A stretch of DNA of 64,000 bases from Triplophysa rosa. Taxonomy: Eukaryota > Chordata > Actinopteri > Cypriniformes > Nemacheilidae. The stretch covers positions 25,813 to 89,812 of the forward strand of contig NW_026634125.1 in NCBI RefSeq assembly GCF_024868665.1, read 5' to 3'. Shown here one piece after another: positions 21,629-31,332 of the stretch. Position 1 is the first letter of the stretch. Every line of letters starts with the position of its first letter. Below the pieces are notes generated by a model, which was given only the letters and a program-made list of their open reading frames with translations, had not been told where the DNA came from and ran no database searches. The translations under genes and the position numbers were made by a program.

Positions 21629-23345
21629 NAGGCCAAGACTTTACAGCTTCGATCTTCGAGGGATCTGTGGAAACACCATCTTGAGACACAATGTGTCCGA
21701 CATAGCTGACAGAACTCTGACAGAAAGTACACTTATCCAAGGACAGCTTCAATCCTTCACTCTGTAGCCTATCCAACACCTTGATTAACCTCTCTTCATG
21801 CTCCTCTAAAGTCCTTCCAAACACGATGAGGTCATCCAGATAAACCAACACCTCCAAGAGATTCATGTCGCCTACCGTCTTTTCCATGACTCTCTGAAAA
21901 GTCGACGGAGCCCCACAGATCCCTTGGGGCATCCTCTGGAACTGATAAAACCCCACGGGGCAAATGAAAGCAGTCTTCTCTTGGTCAGCTTCACTCATAG
22001 GAATCTGGTAGTACCCGCTCCTGAGGTCCAATACACTGAACCAATTGCTCCCATTAAGGCAAGCCAAAGCATCTTCTATGCGTGGGACTGTATATTGGTC
22101 TGGGATGGTACGCCGATTCAAGGTCCGGTAATCCACACACATCCTGATCTGCCCGATCTTTTTACGCACAACCACAATCGGAGACGCATAGGGAATTCTG
22201 GACTCAGTGATAATCCCTGCCTCTTTCAACTTCTCCAGATGTTGACTGACATCTTCCAGATCAGCTGGGGGAAGCCGTCTTGACCTTTCCCGGAAAGACT
22301 TGTCTTCCGTCAGTCGGATGCGATGCTGGGTACTTCTTGAACATCCCACATCAAATTCATCACAAGATAAAACATCCTTTCTCTCCAACATCTTTTTAGT
22401 CAGACTCTGTTTCCATTTCTCGGTCACAGGAGAATCGCCAAAATTAAAGGAATGCTGGTTTAATTTGGCCTGGTCGCTACTCTCTGGTGGCTTAGAGACT
22501 GTAGACACGACCTCAACTGGAAACACATGAGCAATGGGCATTCCTCTTGTAATCATCACTGGACGAGAGGAGACATTTCTGACTGTAACTCCAATCCTAT
22601 TTGACTGGACAACAGTAGTAGAGTGTACCTCGGCTGTTACTAGCAGTTCATCAGGAAAACGAGACTCCTCAGGCTTATCCACTAGCAGGGTCTTGGCAGA
22701 AAGAGCAGGAAGGTATTTCAGGGTAGCATAAACTCTAGCACTCTGCCCTGGAGGCAATTTCACTGGTTTAGAGCGAAGATACCAGACAGTCCCTCTTTTG
22801 TCATCGTCGTCACATTTTTCAACAGCAATTATTCGTTCATAAGCATTTCTGATCTCAGGATGGACATTCAAGGTGTGAAGAAAATAATTTCCGACCTTCT
22901 CTCTGCATGTTCCTACCAGCCTCTTTACCAGTGAGGTATTTGTTCCCACCAGAATGTTACCATCTCCTTTTCTGACAGGATCGGGAAACACCAACACCAG
23001 GGCATCTATGGATTCAGTCACTCCTGCAACAGACCCAGGAAACTCCAGCCTTAAAGACACACAGCCATCATATGGGTACCGCTGTGAGCTCAGTCCCCAT
23101 ATCTCCAAATTTTCTATTGGCGTCAATGGAAGATGCTTCAAGTGTTTCTCATAGAAAGATCTGTATAGCAGAGTTACTTGCGATCCACTGTCTAGCAAAG
23201 CCTTAGCAGTGATCCCTTCCACTTGGATAAGAAAAACAGAACTCGGTCCCACTAGCCCACTAGGAAGAACTGCTGGCTCAACTTTGACTCTTTTGCACTT
23301 GGTGGAACGTGTCTTTCCCGGAGCTTCAGTACGTTCCTCTACCAA
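21629..23345 (-). pseudogene. pol: Gypsy pol: protease and reverse transcriptase
   Basis: A 584-codon minus-strand frame is open from the gag overlap to the foreign junction. An aspartic protease motif (LLDSGSQVTLLY) is at residues 50-61. The RT follows with VDYRTLNRRTIPDQYTVPRI near residue 415 and the catalytic YLDD at 502-505, then the thumb (YVGHIVSQDGVSTDPSKIEAVKSW). The frame is cut after the last motif. It has no in-frame stop before the cut, so this half of pol is intact. It would be translated as a gag-pol fusion by -1 frameshifting. Confidence 0.92.
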
Positions 23346-24739
23346 GCCCCGGAGAAGTTTCCCGACGACTGTCTCATTTTGATGAGTCGTTGGTTCACTC
23401 TCCTGAGATTTTCCTCGCTTGTACAGTCACGCTTCAGATGCCCATCTTCTCCGCATCTGTAACAGAAAACATTAGCTTTGTTCACTGGTCTAGAAGGTGT
23501 GCTCTCTGCAGCCGCAGGTAATCTATGCACAGCAGGGTGATCATGGGAAATGGGTTCTTTAACAGCAGCGGTCAGACGAGACACTTCATTCTTAAGTCCT
23601 CTTATCTCCTTCTTGAGCTTTTCTACTTCTGAATCGCCCATGTTAGTGTTAGTAGACGACACATTTCTCGAAGGGGACACCACAGAGACAGCTACATTGG
23701 ACTGTACTGAATTTCTGTCTTTCAGAAGAGTTTCTTCTTCTCTCACCTCCTGCATTAATTTGTTAAAGGAAGGAGGGGTGCACAATTTATGGGTCATTCT
23801 CAAACGCATAGCTACAAAGTCCCTGGATAGGGCACCTCTGACTATTTGTTGCATCCGAAGATGATTCATGGCAGAATACTCAATGCCTTTCTTCCTCAGC
23901 ATACTATGCAGCATCCTGTCTAATCTCAGTATGTCGGCTGAGAGCTTTTCTCCCTCATTCTGGTAAATGCTTCGAAACTTTAACATCAAATCTGCAGCAT
24001 CCTCAGTAGTGCCAAAGGCAGACTCTAGTGCACTAAGATAGTCACTGAAAGTAGCAGATGGGTTACCAGTCTTCTCAAACCTTACAATGTCTGCTGCAGG
24101 ACCTCTGAGACACTCCACTAACCTCTGCTTCTTCACATTTTCAGCACACTGCCATTCTTCCAGAATGTGAGTAGTATGCTCGACCCAGACCTCATACTCA
24201 TCTTCTCCAGGAGGAGTTGGTATAAACCCTGAGAAAGGACGCAGCTTTCTATATCCGACTCTCTCCTCAGATGAAGCCACATGACACGTTTGAACAAGGG
24301 AGTTTATGGCATCAACCAGCTTAGTGTTAAGGTCAGGTGCAGAGGAAGCCGAACTTGAAATGTCAGCTAGCGATTTCCCCTCTTTTTGAAGAGAAGACAT
24401 CAGCTTGAACTGGAACTCATCTTCCTTATTCTGCTTGGGTGTTTCAGTTGCAAAATGGACAACCTGTGTGTACCAGGAGCCTACTTCAGGTCCTCCAAGC
24501 TCTGCTGGGATAAACATCTTGGAAACGCTATGTGCAGTTTCAAGCGAGACAAAGTGAAATTGCTTAGTCTTATCAGGGCACCGATCACGCACTTGGCATT
24601 TCTAAATTCCTAGAACATCATTCAGCACACTATAGACTATTTGGTCTTCACAATCTGCTGGAACATTGGTCAGAATAAGAACTCTGTCGAGATCAACGTC
24701 TTTCTCTCTGCACCATGCAATAATTTCGCTGACCTCCAT
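23339..24739 (-). pseudogene. gag: Gypsy gag, PNMA-like, with one internal stop
   Basis: The ATG is at 24,739 on the minus strand. The N-terminus (IIAWCREKDVDLDRVLIL) resembles the start of vertebrate PNMA proteins, which derive from Gypsy gag. A TAG at 24,602-24,604 interrupts the frame after 45 codons. The remaining 417 codons are open: a capsid-like region, a Glu/Lys-rich helical segment (VEKLKKEIRGLKNEVSRLT) and one zinc knuckle of form C-X2-C-X4-H-X4-C near the end. It ends at TAG 23,339-23,341, overlapping pol. Confidence 0.85.
23357..23363 (-). promoter_or_regulatory. -1 ribosomal frameshift heptamer GGGAAAC
   Basis: On the minus strand, in the gag frame, the codons read (tc)G GGA AAC, the canonical X-XXY-YYZ heptamer. 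The gag stop TAG (23,339-23,341) lies 15 bases downstream. A -1 shift at the heptamer enters the pol frame exactly. The same heptamer serves gag-pro in some type D retroviruses. A downstream pseudoknot cannot be assessed by eye. Confidence 0.8.
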
Positions 24740-24923
24740 TTTGTTCACTTGTGGAATCGGCAATTTGTGATCAGAAAAACAGGTAATGGCTGTTAAGCAT
24801 TAACATTAACATTCGTTATACAACATCTCCAAAGAAACACAGTGTGTACATAAATTTCTTCCAACTTTTCCACAGAACATTAAAGTTCACTGTTTGTGAA
24901 AACACAATCTGAATAATCTGAAG

Positions 24924-24941
24924 ATCCCGGACGAGCCCCCA
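24924..24941 (-). promoter_or_regulatory. Primer-binding site, tRNA-Pro type
   Basis: The minus strand reads TGGGGGCTCGTCCGGGAT, identical to the classical 18-nt site complementary to the 3' end of proline tRNA. It lies five bases after the LTR terminus (CTACA). Use of a proline tRNA primer is well known in gammaretroviruses. Confidence 0.93.
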
Positions 24942-24946
24942 CAAAA

Positions 24947-26077
24947 TGTAGCCCTCCCACAGGGTAGAAACTTAAGGCTCACTCAATAGAAAAATTTCTA
25001 GGGAAACTACCACCCTGGTTAAGGCACACTTTCAGAAAGTTACACTTTTCACACACAAAACCCAGATCTCAGACCATCACTTGTTAGTGTCAGATTTATG
25101 TTTTCTTTATGGAAACTGAACTATAATACTGTACATCACAACTAACACACTAACCCCCAAAGAAACAAACCACAATACTAAATGTATTGCTCAGTTTAGT
25201 GTTTACCCAGCTGGGATTTCCAATATACCGTTGGCGCGCTAGTTGGAGCTCTTTTAATGCAACACAAAGTACTCACGAATCCAGGAGAAACAAGATTCCA
25301 ATGACATAATAGCAATCACAACTTCTCGTTCCCCGATGAGATGAACAGCAGCATCCGTGATGCACGATGACGTGGATTTACTGGGTAGATGAATCCGCGA
25401 CGATCCTCACTGATCTGGACTCCAAACTCCACACACCACTGTGATATATCCACTTGAATGTGTAAAATAAACACAGGTATATTCTTCAGAATTTCAAACG
25501 AGTAATTCGATATAACTAGCACTTGAACTGTGTAAAATAATCACGGGTATATTCTTCCGGAGTTTCGAGTTCTTAATCTAACACAACGGATACATTTAAC
25601 GATTCGAAACGTTTACTCACACGGAATCCTCATGTGAATTCTCTTCCGCATCTGACTCACGCGGTGATCAGGTGTGTGCGGCCTCTCGCCAAACTCTCTC
25701 AGTATTTTTCCTCATGCAGCGAATGCAAACTGAGGTTTAGCACATTCACAAGATAACACAACTCACTGCGAACTCTGTCCATCGAGCTGTCACCCGCAAA
25801 GTATGTGAATATTGTTTTGCTGCGAACTTCAGTGTGTTTCTCACGCGGTTTTCTCTTACTCTCCGAAATCGTCTTTTCTCAACGCCATCTTTCTTCTTCT
25901 TCTCTCCCCCTCTGACCCCTCCCCCTGAACTCGCAGGGTCAAAGTACACAGTTCTCATTGGGCAGATAGAAAATATAATCAATTGCAGTCCTTACGTATT
26001 TTTTCGAACACATCCACATTAGAAAAACTATTTTAGAAACACAGTAATAAATGTAAACATTTGTTTAGGGTTCTACA
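24947..26077 (-). repeat. Gypsy 5' LTR
   Basis: On the minus strand the LTR starts TGTAGAACCC at 26,077 and ends GGGAGGGCTACA at 24,947, giving 1,131 bp with TG...CA ends. The primer site follows at once. The start matches the nine bases kept from the 3' LTR at 18,522-18,530 (TGTAGAACC). No AATAAA was identified with confidence. Confidence 0.88.
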
Positions 26078-26156
26078 TAAGTGTTTGCTGTTTCAAACCA
26101 AAACAAGTTTCACAAGTTTAATTTCATTTAATGTGGAGAAATACTGTGAAACAACC

Positions 26157-26826
26157 TTATCAACTTGTGATTGGTGTCCACATGTCAAAGAGACAGGGGG
26201 CCTCTAACAGAATATGTGCGCCGGACCACACATCCCAATCCATACATTCTTGAGAGAACTCCTATCGAATCCACTTCGTGCATTGAAGCAGCAACTCTTC
26301 TCCATTGAATGTGAATCCCCATAGATTGGAGCCTACCTTTGACCATTCGGTATCCAGCAGAGGGCATTTCCTTTTTAATCTGTACAACCAAACTATTAAG
26401 GTCTTGGCCACATATGTTGCTGTATGTTTTTGTAGAAAATCCAAATTCTCTCATTCGTCTACAGACAGTGCGACAAGAAACACCCAGAAGCTTTGCGATG
26501 TAGTGCTTTGAGAAATTTAGTTCACAAAGCTCAGCCAAAGTTTCCCTGTCAATGTCATATCTTGGACGCCCTGTCCCTCCAGCCACAGTAGTAACTTCTG
26601 TCGATGGCGCTGTAAGTTCTATTTGCTGCCTGACCAGAGCAAAGAGCTCCTGCAGGGCCTGGATGATGATTGGGGGTGGCACATCAACATGTCTTGACAG
26701 GGTCTGACACAGGTACATTTCTTGACGACATGTAGATTCCAGGAAGTCAAGATCAAGTGGTGATCTAACCAGAGCTAGCTCTAATTTTGACATTAGTCTT
26801 GAAAGAATCTGGAATCTCAGAATGTC
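26157..26826 (-). pseudogene. Helix-turn-helix plus integrase-start exon, copy 2
   Basis: A second, diverged copy of the exon seen at 20,208-20,897. It starts after TTCCTAG|GACATT and ends at ATAAG|GTTGTT, a proper GT donor. It codes for a helical region, a linker with GRPRYDIDRETL, a helix-turn-helix (FSKHYIAKLLGVSCRTVCRR) and the integrase-start HVDTNHKLIR. A TGA breaks the frame just before the last block; otherwise 202 codons are open (26,793-26,185). It lies just outside the Gypsy 5' LTR and is on the same strand as copy 1. Confidence 0.77.
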
Positions 26827-27189
26827 CTAGGAACAAACACAAATCGGAATCAGCAAGCAGGTTTTATAAGAATTCATTCATACACAATCTATCATCTTCT
26901 TCAAATGAATTATTCAATATTGCTGTCGGAGTGTACACCATGATTTTATATACTCTTAACTTAAATGTGTAACATAAATAAATAGTTATTTTGTAGGCCT
27001 AGCTATTATGTTACATAATAGTTCTTATGTAGTAACATGCAGATACGCACACTACTCAACTCAACTCAACTTTATTTATATAGCGCTTTTACAATTTTCA
27101 TTGTTACAAAGCAGCTGTACATGAGACACATTGACTACAAGCAAAACAATCAAAGTTGTACCTGCAAAAACAAGAAAAGGTTGAAAACA

Positions 27190-27265
27190 CAGAAGACAGA
27201 CACACCCACACACAAAACACTCCACACACACAACACGCACACGCACCAACACACACAGACACAGA

Positions 27266-27302
<37 letters not shown>

Positions 27303-27345
27303 ACGTACACAGACAAGTACGCACACACACACACGCTCAGTGAGA
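27190..27345. repeat. (CA)n-rich microsatellite in the LINE 3' region
   Basis: The core is a pure CA run near 27,264-27,300, with interrupted CA-rich sequence on both sides. All open frames here are repeat shadows. Confidence 0.95.
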
Positions 27346-27973
27346 GCACACATTTAGGATAAAGGAGAGAGAAGCACAGGTCAAATATAACAGATAATAA
27401 ATTCCTATATGCAATATTAATTAAGTAAAACTTTAAGATTCTAAAGCAGCCCCCCCGGTCAGGCAGATAGTGCAAAAACAGTATGCAAACGGTGGCGAGG
27501 AACCCAAAACTCTAATCGAGAAAAAAAACCTCAGGAGAACCCAGGCCCAACCAGGGGATTCCAGTTCCCCTCTGGCAAAAGCTGCTGCCTCTGCACAAGC
27601 TCCAGAGAGCTTGCACAACAAGGCTAAATAAAATAAATAAACTTAATAATAAAATAAATTATAGTTTAAGATTATCATTAATAATCTAATAGCATTTGAA
27701 ATTTTGTGGTGAAGACATGTCAAGTGACCGCGTCCTTCTTTATCCAGCTCTATCATCTCAGCTCTTGTCAGGTCCCCACTTCCCATTCTCCGCTCTACCA
27801 TCAGGTCAGGCCATGAACTGCATCCTGCTCGCTGTGGTAACCTTGGAACAATGAGACAAGACTGGCTGAGAGTAGAGTACTGTTCTGTACTCTTTGATGC
27901 AACAAGTACATCAGTTGTGTTTTTGGTTCCGGTTGATCTAACTAATGCAGCCTAAACCCTCTGAAGATTTATA

Positions 27974-30076
27974 TTATGGAAGAGTAGTGTATGCAAGATT
28001 AAAAAGATGCGTCTTTAGTCTAGATTTAAACTGACAGAGTGTGTCTGCCTCCCGGACAGTGCAGGGAAGACTATTCCAAAGTTTAGGCGCTAGATAGGAA
28101 AAGGATCTACCACCTGCACTTGATTTTGAAATTCTAGGTATTACCAACTGACAGGACGCCTGAGAGCGTAATGCACGTGAAGGACTGTAATACAAAAGGA
28201 GTTCATTCAAGTACTGAGGAGCTAAACCATGTAAGGCTTTATAGGTAATAAGCAAGATTTTAAAGTTAACGCGATGCTTTATAGGTAACCAGTGCAAGGT
28301 TGACAGAACCGGGCTAATATGTTCATACTTTTTTGTACGTGTAAGAACTCGAGCTGCCGCGTTTTGGACCAATTGGAGTTTTTGTAATAAGCCTGCAGGG
28401 CAACCACCTAACAGTGCATTACAGTAATCTAGTCTTGATGTCATGAATGCATGAATTAACTTCTCTGCATCTGAGATTGACAGCATATGACGTAGTTTAG
28501 ATATATTCTTAAAATGGAAAAACGCAATTTTACAGGTGTTGGCGACGTGGCTCTCAAATGACAGATTACTATCGAATAGAACGCCAAGATTCTTTGCTGA
28601 CGACGAGGGTTTTATGGAACATCCGTCAATAGTTAAACAGTATTCTTGGTTGTTACTTATAGCAGTTTTCGGTCCAATAAGTAACACTTCCGTTTTGTCC
28701 GAGTTCAGTAATAAAAAGTTGTTACTCATCCAGTTTTTTATATCGACTATGCATTCCATTATTCGATGGAACTGCTGTGTTTCATGAGGCTTCGAGGAAA
28801 TATAAAGTTGAGTATCATCAGCATAACAGTGAAAGCTAACTCCGTGTCGCTTTATTATATCTCCTAGAGGTAGCATGTATAATGCGAAGAGCAGAGGCCC
28901 TAAGACTGAGCCCTGTGGTACACCGTACTGGACTTGCGATTTGCGTGACACCTCATTGTTTATTGCTACAAATTGAAAACGGTCGGATAAATAAGATTTA
29001 AACCATTTCAAAGCTATTCCTTTAATGCCGACATAATTTTCGAGTCTATGTAGGAGTGTGCTGTGGTCAATGGTATCGAATGCAGCACTAAGGTCTAGCA
29101 GCACCAATAACGAGATACAACCTCGGTCAGACGCCAATAGCAGATCATTTGTAACTCTGATCAAAGCAGTCTCTGTACTGTGACATGCTCTAAATCCAGA
29201 CTGGAATTCTTCATTGATGTCATTCCTTTGGAGGAAGGAGCATAATTGAGTTGAAACTACTTTTTCCAGAACTTTAGATATGAAAGGTAGATTCGATATA
29301 GGCCTGTAGTTCCTTAGTTCTCTAGGGTCGAGTTGGGGTTTTTTGACAAGGGGCCTTATAACAGCCACCTTATATGCTTTAGGCACATGTCCTAATGTCA
29401 GAGATGAGTTAATAATACCAAGAAGAGGATCTATAATTTCTGGGAGCATCTCTTTCAGTAGATTTGTAGGTATAGGGTCTAGTATGCATGTTGTTGATTT
29501 AGATGATCTAATAATTTTAGACAGCTCATCTTGATCTACGGTATAAAATAATTGCATTTTCTCCTTAAGGGCGCTGTAGTTAGTTTGTTCAGCGGGTTTC
29601 ACTTCTGATTGCATTGTTATAATTTTTTCTCTAATATCTTGGATTTTATATGTGAAGTAGTTCATAAATTCATCACTGCTATGCTGATATACAGGATCAG
29701 AAGTCACTGACGATTTATTTTTTGTTAATTTAGCCACCGTGTTAAATAAAAACCTAGGGTTGTGCTGGTTTTCTTCTATTAGTGATGAAAAGTAGGCGGA
29801 TCTAGAAGTTTTTAGGGCTTTCCTGTATTTTCGAATACTATCCTTCCATGCTGTACGAAATACCTCTAATTTAGTTTTCTTAAAGTTGCGCTCCATTTTT
29901 CGGGCCGCTTTCTTTAGAGCCTGAGTGTGTTCATTATACCACGGTGTGGGGCTGCCATTTTTAATCTTCTTTAAACGTAGTGGAGCAACTTTGTCTAGCG
30001 TTACCGAGAAGGTGGAATTAAAATTTTCAGTGGTAATGTCAAGATCTTCAACGTTATTTCTCATGATTTGAGACAA
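27974..30076 (-). CDS. L2-type reverse transcriptase, intact 700-residue frame
   Basis: This is the longest frame in the window, uninterrupted. The N-terminal ~200 residues form the linker after the missing endonuclease. RT motifs follow: NYRPISNLPFISKVLEKVV near residue 255, LDLSAAFDTIDH near 325, YGVPQGSVLGPLLFALYM near 380, the catalytic YADD at 418-421, and the L2/CR1-type C-terminal domain (HWLPIKHRVNFKILLITYKALHG) near residue 600. The family's ORF2 normally begins with an apurinic endonuclease, which is lost. An intact frame in a truncated copy means recent insertion. It may be co-transcribed but cannot retrotranspose alone. Confidence 0.93.
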   Translation of the reverse strand: MSQIMRNNVEDLDITTENFNSTFSVTLDKVAPLRLKKIKNGSPTPWYNEHTQALKKAARKMERNFKKTKLEVFRTAWKDSIRKYRKALKTSRSAYFSSLIEENQHNPRFLFNTVAKLTKNKSSVTSDPVYQHSSDEFMNYFTYKIQDIREKIITMQSEVKPAEQTNYSALKEKMQLFYTVDQDELSKIIRSSKSTTCILDPIPTNLLKEMLPEIIDPLLGIINSSLTLGHVPKAYKVAVIRPLVKKPQLDPRELRNYRPISNLPFISKVLEKVVSTQLCSFLQRNDINEEFQSGFRACHSTETALIRVTNDLLLASDRGCISLLVLLDLSAAFDTIDHSTLLHRLENYVGIKGIALKWFKSYLSDRFQFVAINNEVSRKSQVQYGVPQGSVLGPLLFALYMLPLGDIIKRHGVSFHCYADDTQLYISSKPHETQQFHRIMECIVDIKNWMSNNFLLLNSDKTEVLLIGPKTAISNNQEYCLTIDGCSIKPSSSAKNLGVLFDSNLSFESHVANTCKIAFFHFKNISKLRHMLSISDAEKLIHAFMTSRLDYCNALLGGCPAGLLQKLQLVQNAAARVLTRTKKYEHISPVLSTLHWLPIKHRVNFKILLITYKALHGLAPQYLNELLLYYSPSRALRSQASCQLVIPRISKSSAGGRSFSYLAPKLWNSLPCTVREADTLCQFKSRLKTHLFNLAYTTLP

Positions 30077-30117
30077 TTCGGGCAGATTATCGAGAAAAGC
30101 ATCTTTGGTAGTTGAAG

Positions 30118-30511
30118 TTATTGTTCTACCATATTTGTAACAATGAGTTTGTAAACACTAGTCAGAGTTTGAGTTATGTAAACACTAGTCAGTTTACATA
30201 AACATTCTACTATATTTAAATCACTTACATGCAAATTTTGGTCATCCATTAATGAAAAACACCAAAAACGATTATAAGGACAACAAAACAACCTCTCGTC
30301 AGAACACACATCTGACGTTCTGTCGACTTGATGGCGGCAGCAACAGCCAATCACAACAGGATTTCCATGAAGTATCGGTCCAATGGGATTTGTTGTCACA
30401 AAGTGGTAGTGTCCCGGCCACTGAGTGCCAAAACTCGAAATGACTTGCGCGCGTGTAGAATCTCAGTTCGCGCTTGTGTGTGCAGATCGACGCGCGAGCG
30501 TAGTCAATGCT
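30118..30511. other. Spacer between LINE and large inverted-arm element
   Basis: No recognisable gene or repeat family. The right end is GC-rich (gcgcgcgtg, gacgcgcgagcg). It ends at the TA dinucleotide that flanks the next element. Confidence 0.5.
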
Positions 30512-30691
30512 TATGGCAAGCCGAAGGTGTCAGAATTACGCCATAGATTAAACGCGTTCATATCCGAACGCCGTTTTTGACGGCGTTTTAAACGGTATTT
30601 GTATGGCAAGCCGATGGTGTCAGAATTACGCCATAAATTAAATGCGTTTATATCCGAACGCCGTTTTTGACGGCATTTTAAACAGTATTTG
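30512..30691 (+). repeat. 90-bp tandem duplication at the left tip
   Basis: The first 90 bases of the left arm (TATGGCAAGCCGAAGG...GGTATTTG) are repeated once directly, starting again near 30,602. The right tip carries a single copy. Duplicated tips are common in foldback elements. Confidence 0.8.
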
Positions 30692-31332
30692 CGCCGCAAA
30701 ATACAGCGTCGCGATTCCAAACGCCGTAAAAAATGCGCGAAAAGTCGTCCAAGTCATCCGCCGCCTTTTGCGCCGCTGTCTTGCCATATAACGGCGTAAA
30801 AAACGCCGTTTTGGTTGCACAGAGTGCGCATTATTTACGGCGTTTTGTGTGTTGTATAATGAGCCCCTCCCGCTGATTTCCACAGCCAGTAAATTCGAAC
30901 TGTTCTCACCCAATCACTGATGAACTGAGCCAGACCAGAGCAATTTACCACTGATCATTTTACAGGATTTTATTATGTGCTCAGTGTTACCTTTGCTAAC
31001 ATTAAACAAACCATTGCTTGCTTTCCAAAGAAGCGGCTTCTTCTCTTTGGAAATGTAACAACGTGGTCAGCAATTTTATAAAGGCCAACCAATCCCATAG
31101 TAATGTATCCTGCTTATTATATATAGCGTGTATGGCATACGTGAAAAGCAAAAAAGCAATCGGTTGAAATTGTGCGTGGTAGTCTGCTGTTTAGCGTAAT
31201 GGAGTCGCAATCGCTGAGAGCATCAAACGCCGGTTCGAGACCCGCTCGAACCATCAGTCAATTTTTACGTTGTTGTTCTTGTTCATTTATCTGTATCGCT
31301 TGGTCGTTTTTAGATTTATATTTCAGTACTTA
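30514..31332 (+). repeat. Left arm of the 4.8-kb element
   Basis: It contains repeated palindromes of the type ACGCCGTTTTTGACGGCGT, a hairpin around CCAAAGAAGCGGCTTCTTCTCTTTGG and a tRNA-like block. The complement appears in order at 35,325-34,455. The right arm has about 90 extra bases near 34,620-34,710, so the left arm suffered a deletion. Confidence 0.8.
31172..31262 (+). repeat. tRNA-like segment in the left arm
   Basis: TAGTCTGCTGTTTAGCG resembles box A and GGTTCGAGACC is a perfect box B, about 55 bases apart, as in a tRNA gene or a SINE head. The acceptor stem does not pair convincingly, so I do not call a working tRNA. Confidence 0.55.

Larger units (their letters stand above)
18522..26077 (-). 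mobile_element. Ty3/Gypsy LTR retrotransposon with PNMA-like gag
   Basis: On the minus strand the order is 5' LTR (26,077-24,947), primer site, gag, protease-RT, a foreign insert, integrase, polypurine tract and a 9-bp remnant of the 3' LTR. Protease before RT and integrase last is the Gypsy order. RNase H and the first half of integrase are missing and replaced by another transposon. ERV2 truncates the 3' LTR. Gag and RT are long and largely open, so the copy is not very old. Confidence 0.9.
27055..30117 (-). mobile_element. L2-type LINE, 5'-truncated
   Basis: On the minus strand an intact RT frame is followed by a 0.9-kb 3' region containing a CA/TG microsatellite. It ends in GCGCTATATAAATAAAGTTGAG with short TTGAG repeats at 27,055, a typical fish L2 tail. 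There is no endonuclease domain, so the copy is truncated at the 5' end near 30,117, as usual for target-primed retrotransposition. I found no clear target duplication. Confidence 0.9.

Noticed and set aside
27076..27475. Several Cys/Val- or Thr/His-rich frames
   Set aside because: All are readings of a CA/TG microsatellite in the LINE 3' region.
28536..29534. Small + strand frames inside the LINE
   Set aside because: They are shadows of the intact minus-strand RT frame.
31172..31262. Functional tRNA gene
   Set aside because: Box motifs are present, but I cannot form a convincing acceptor stem or anticodon arm.
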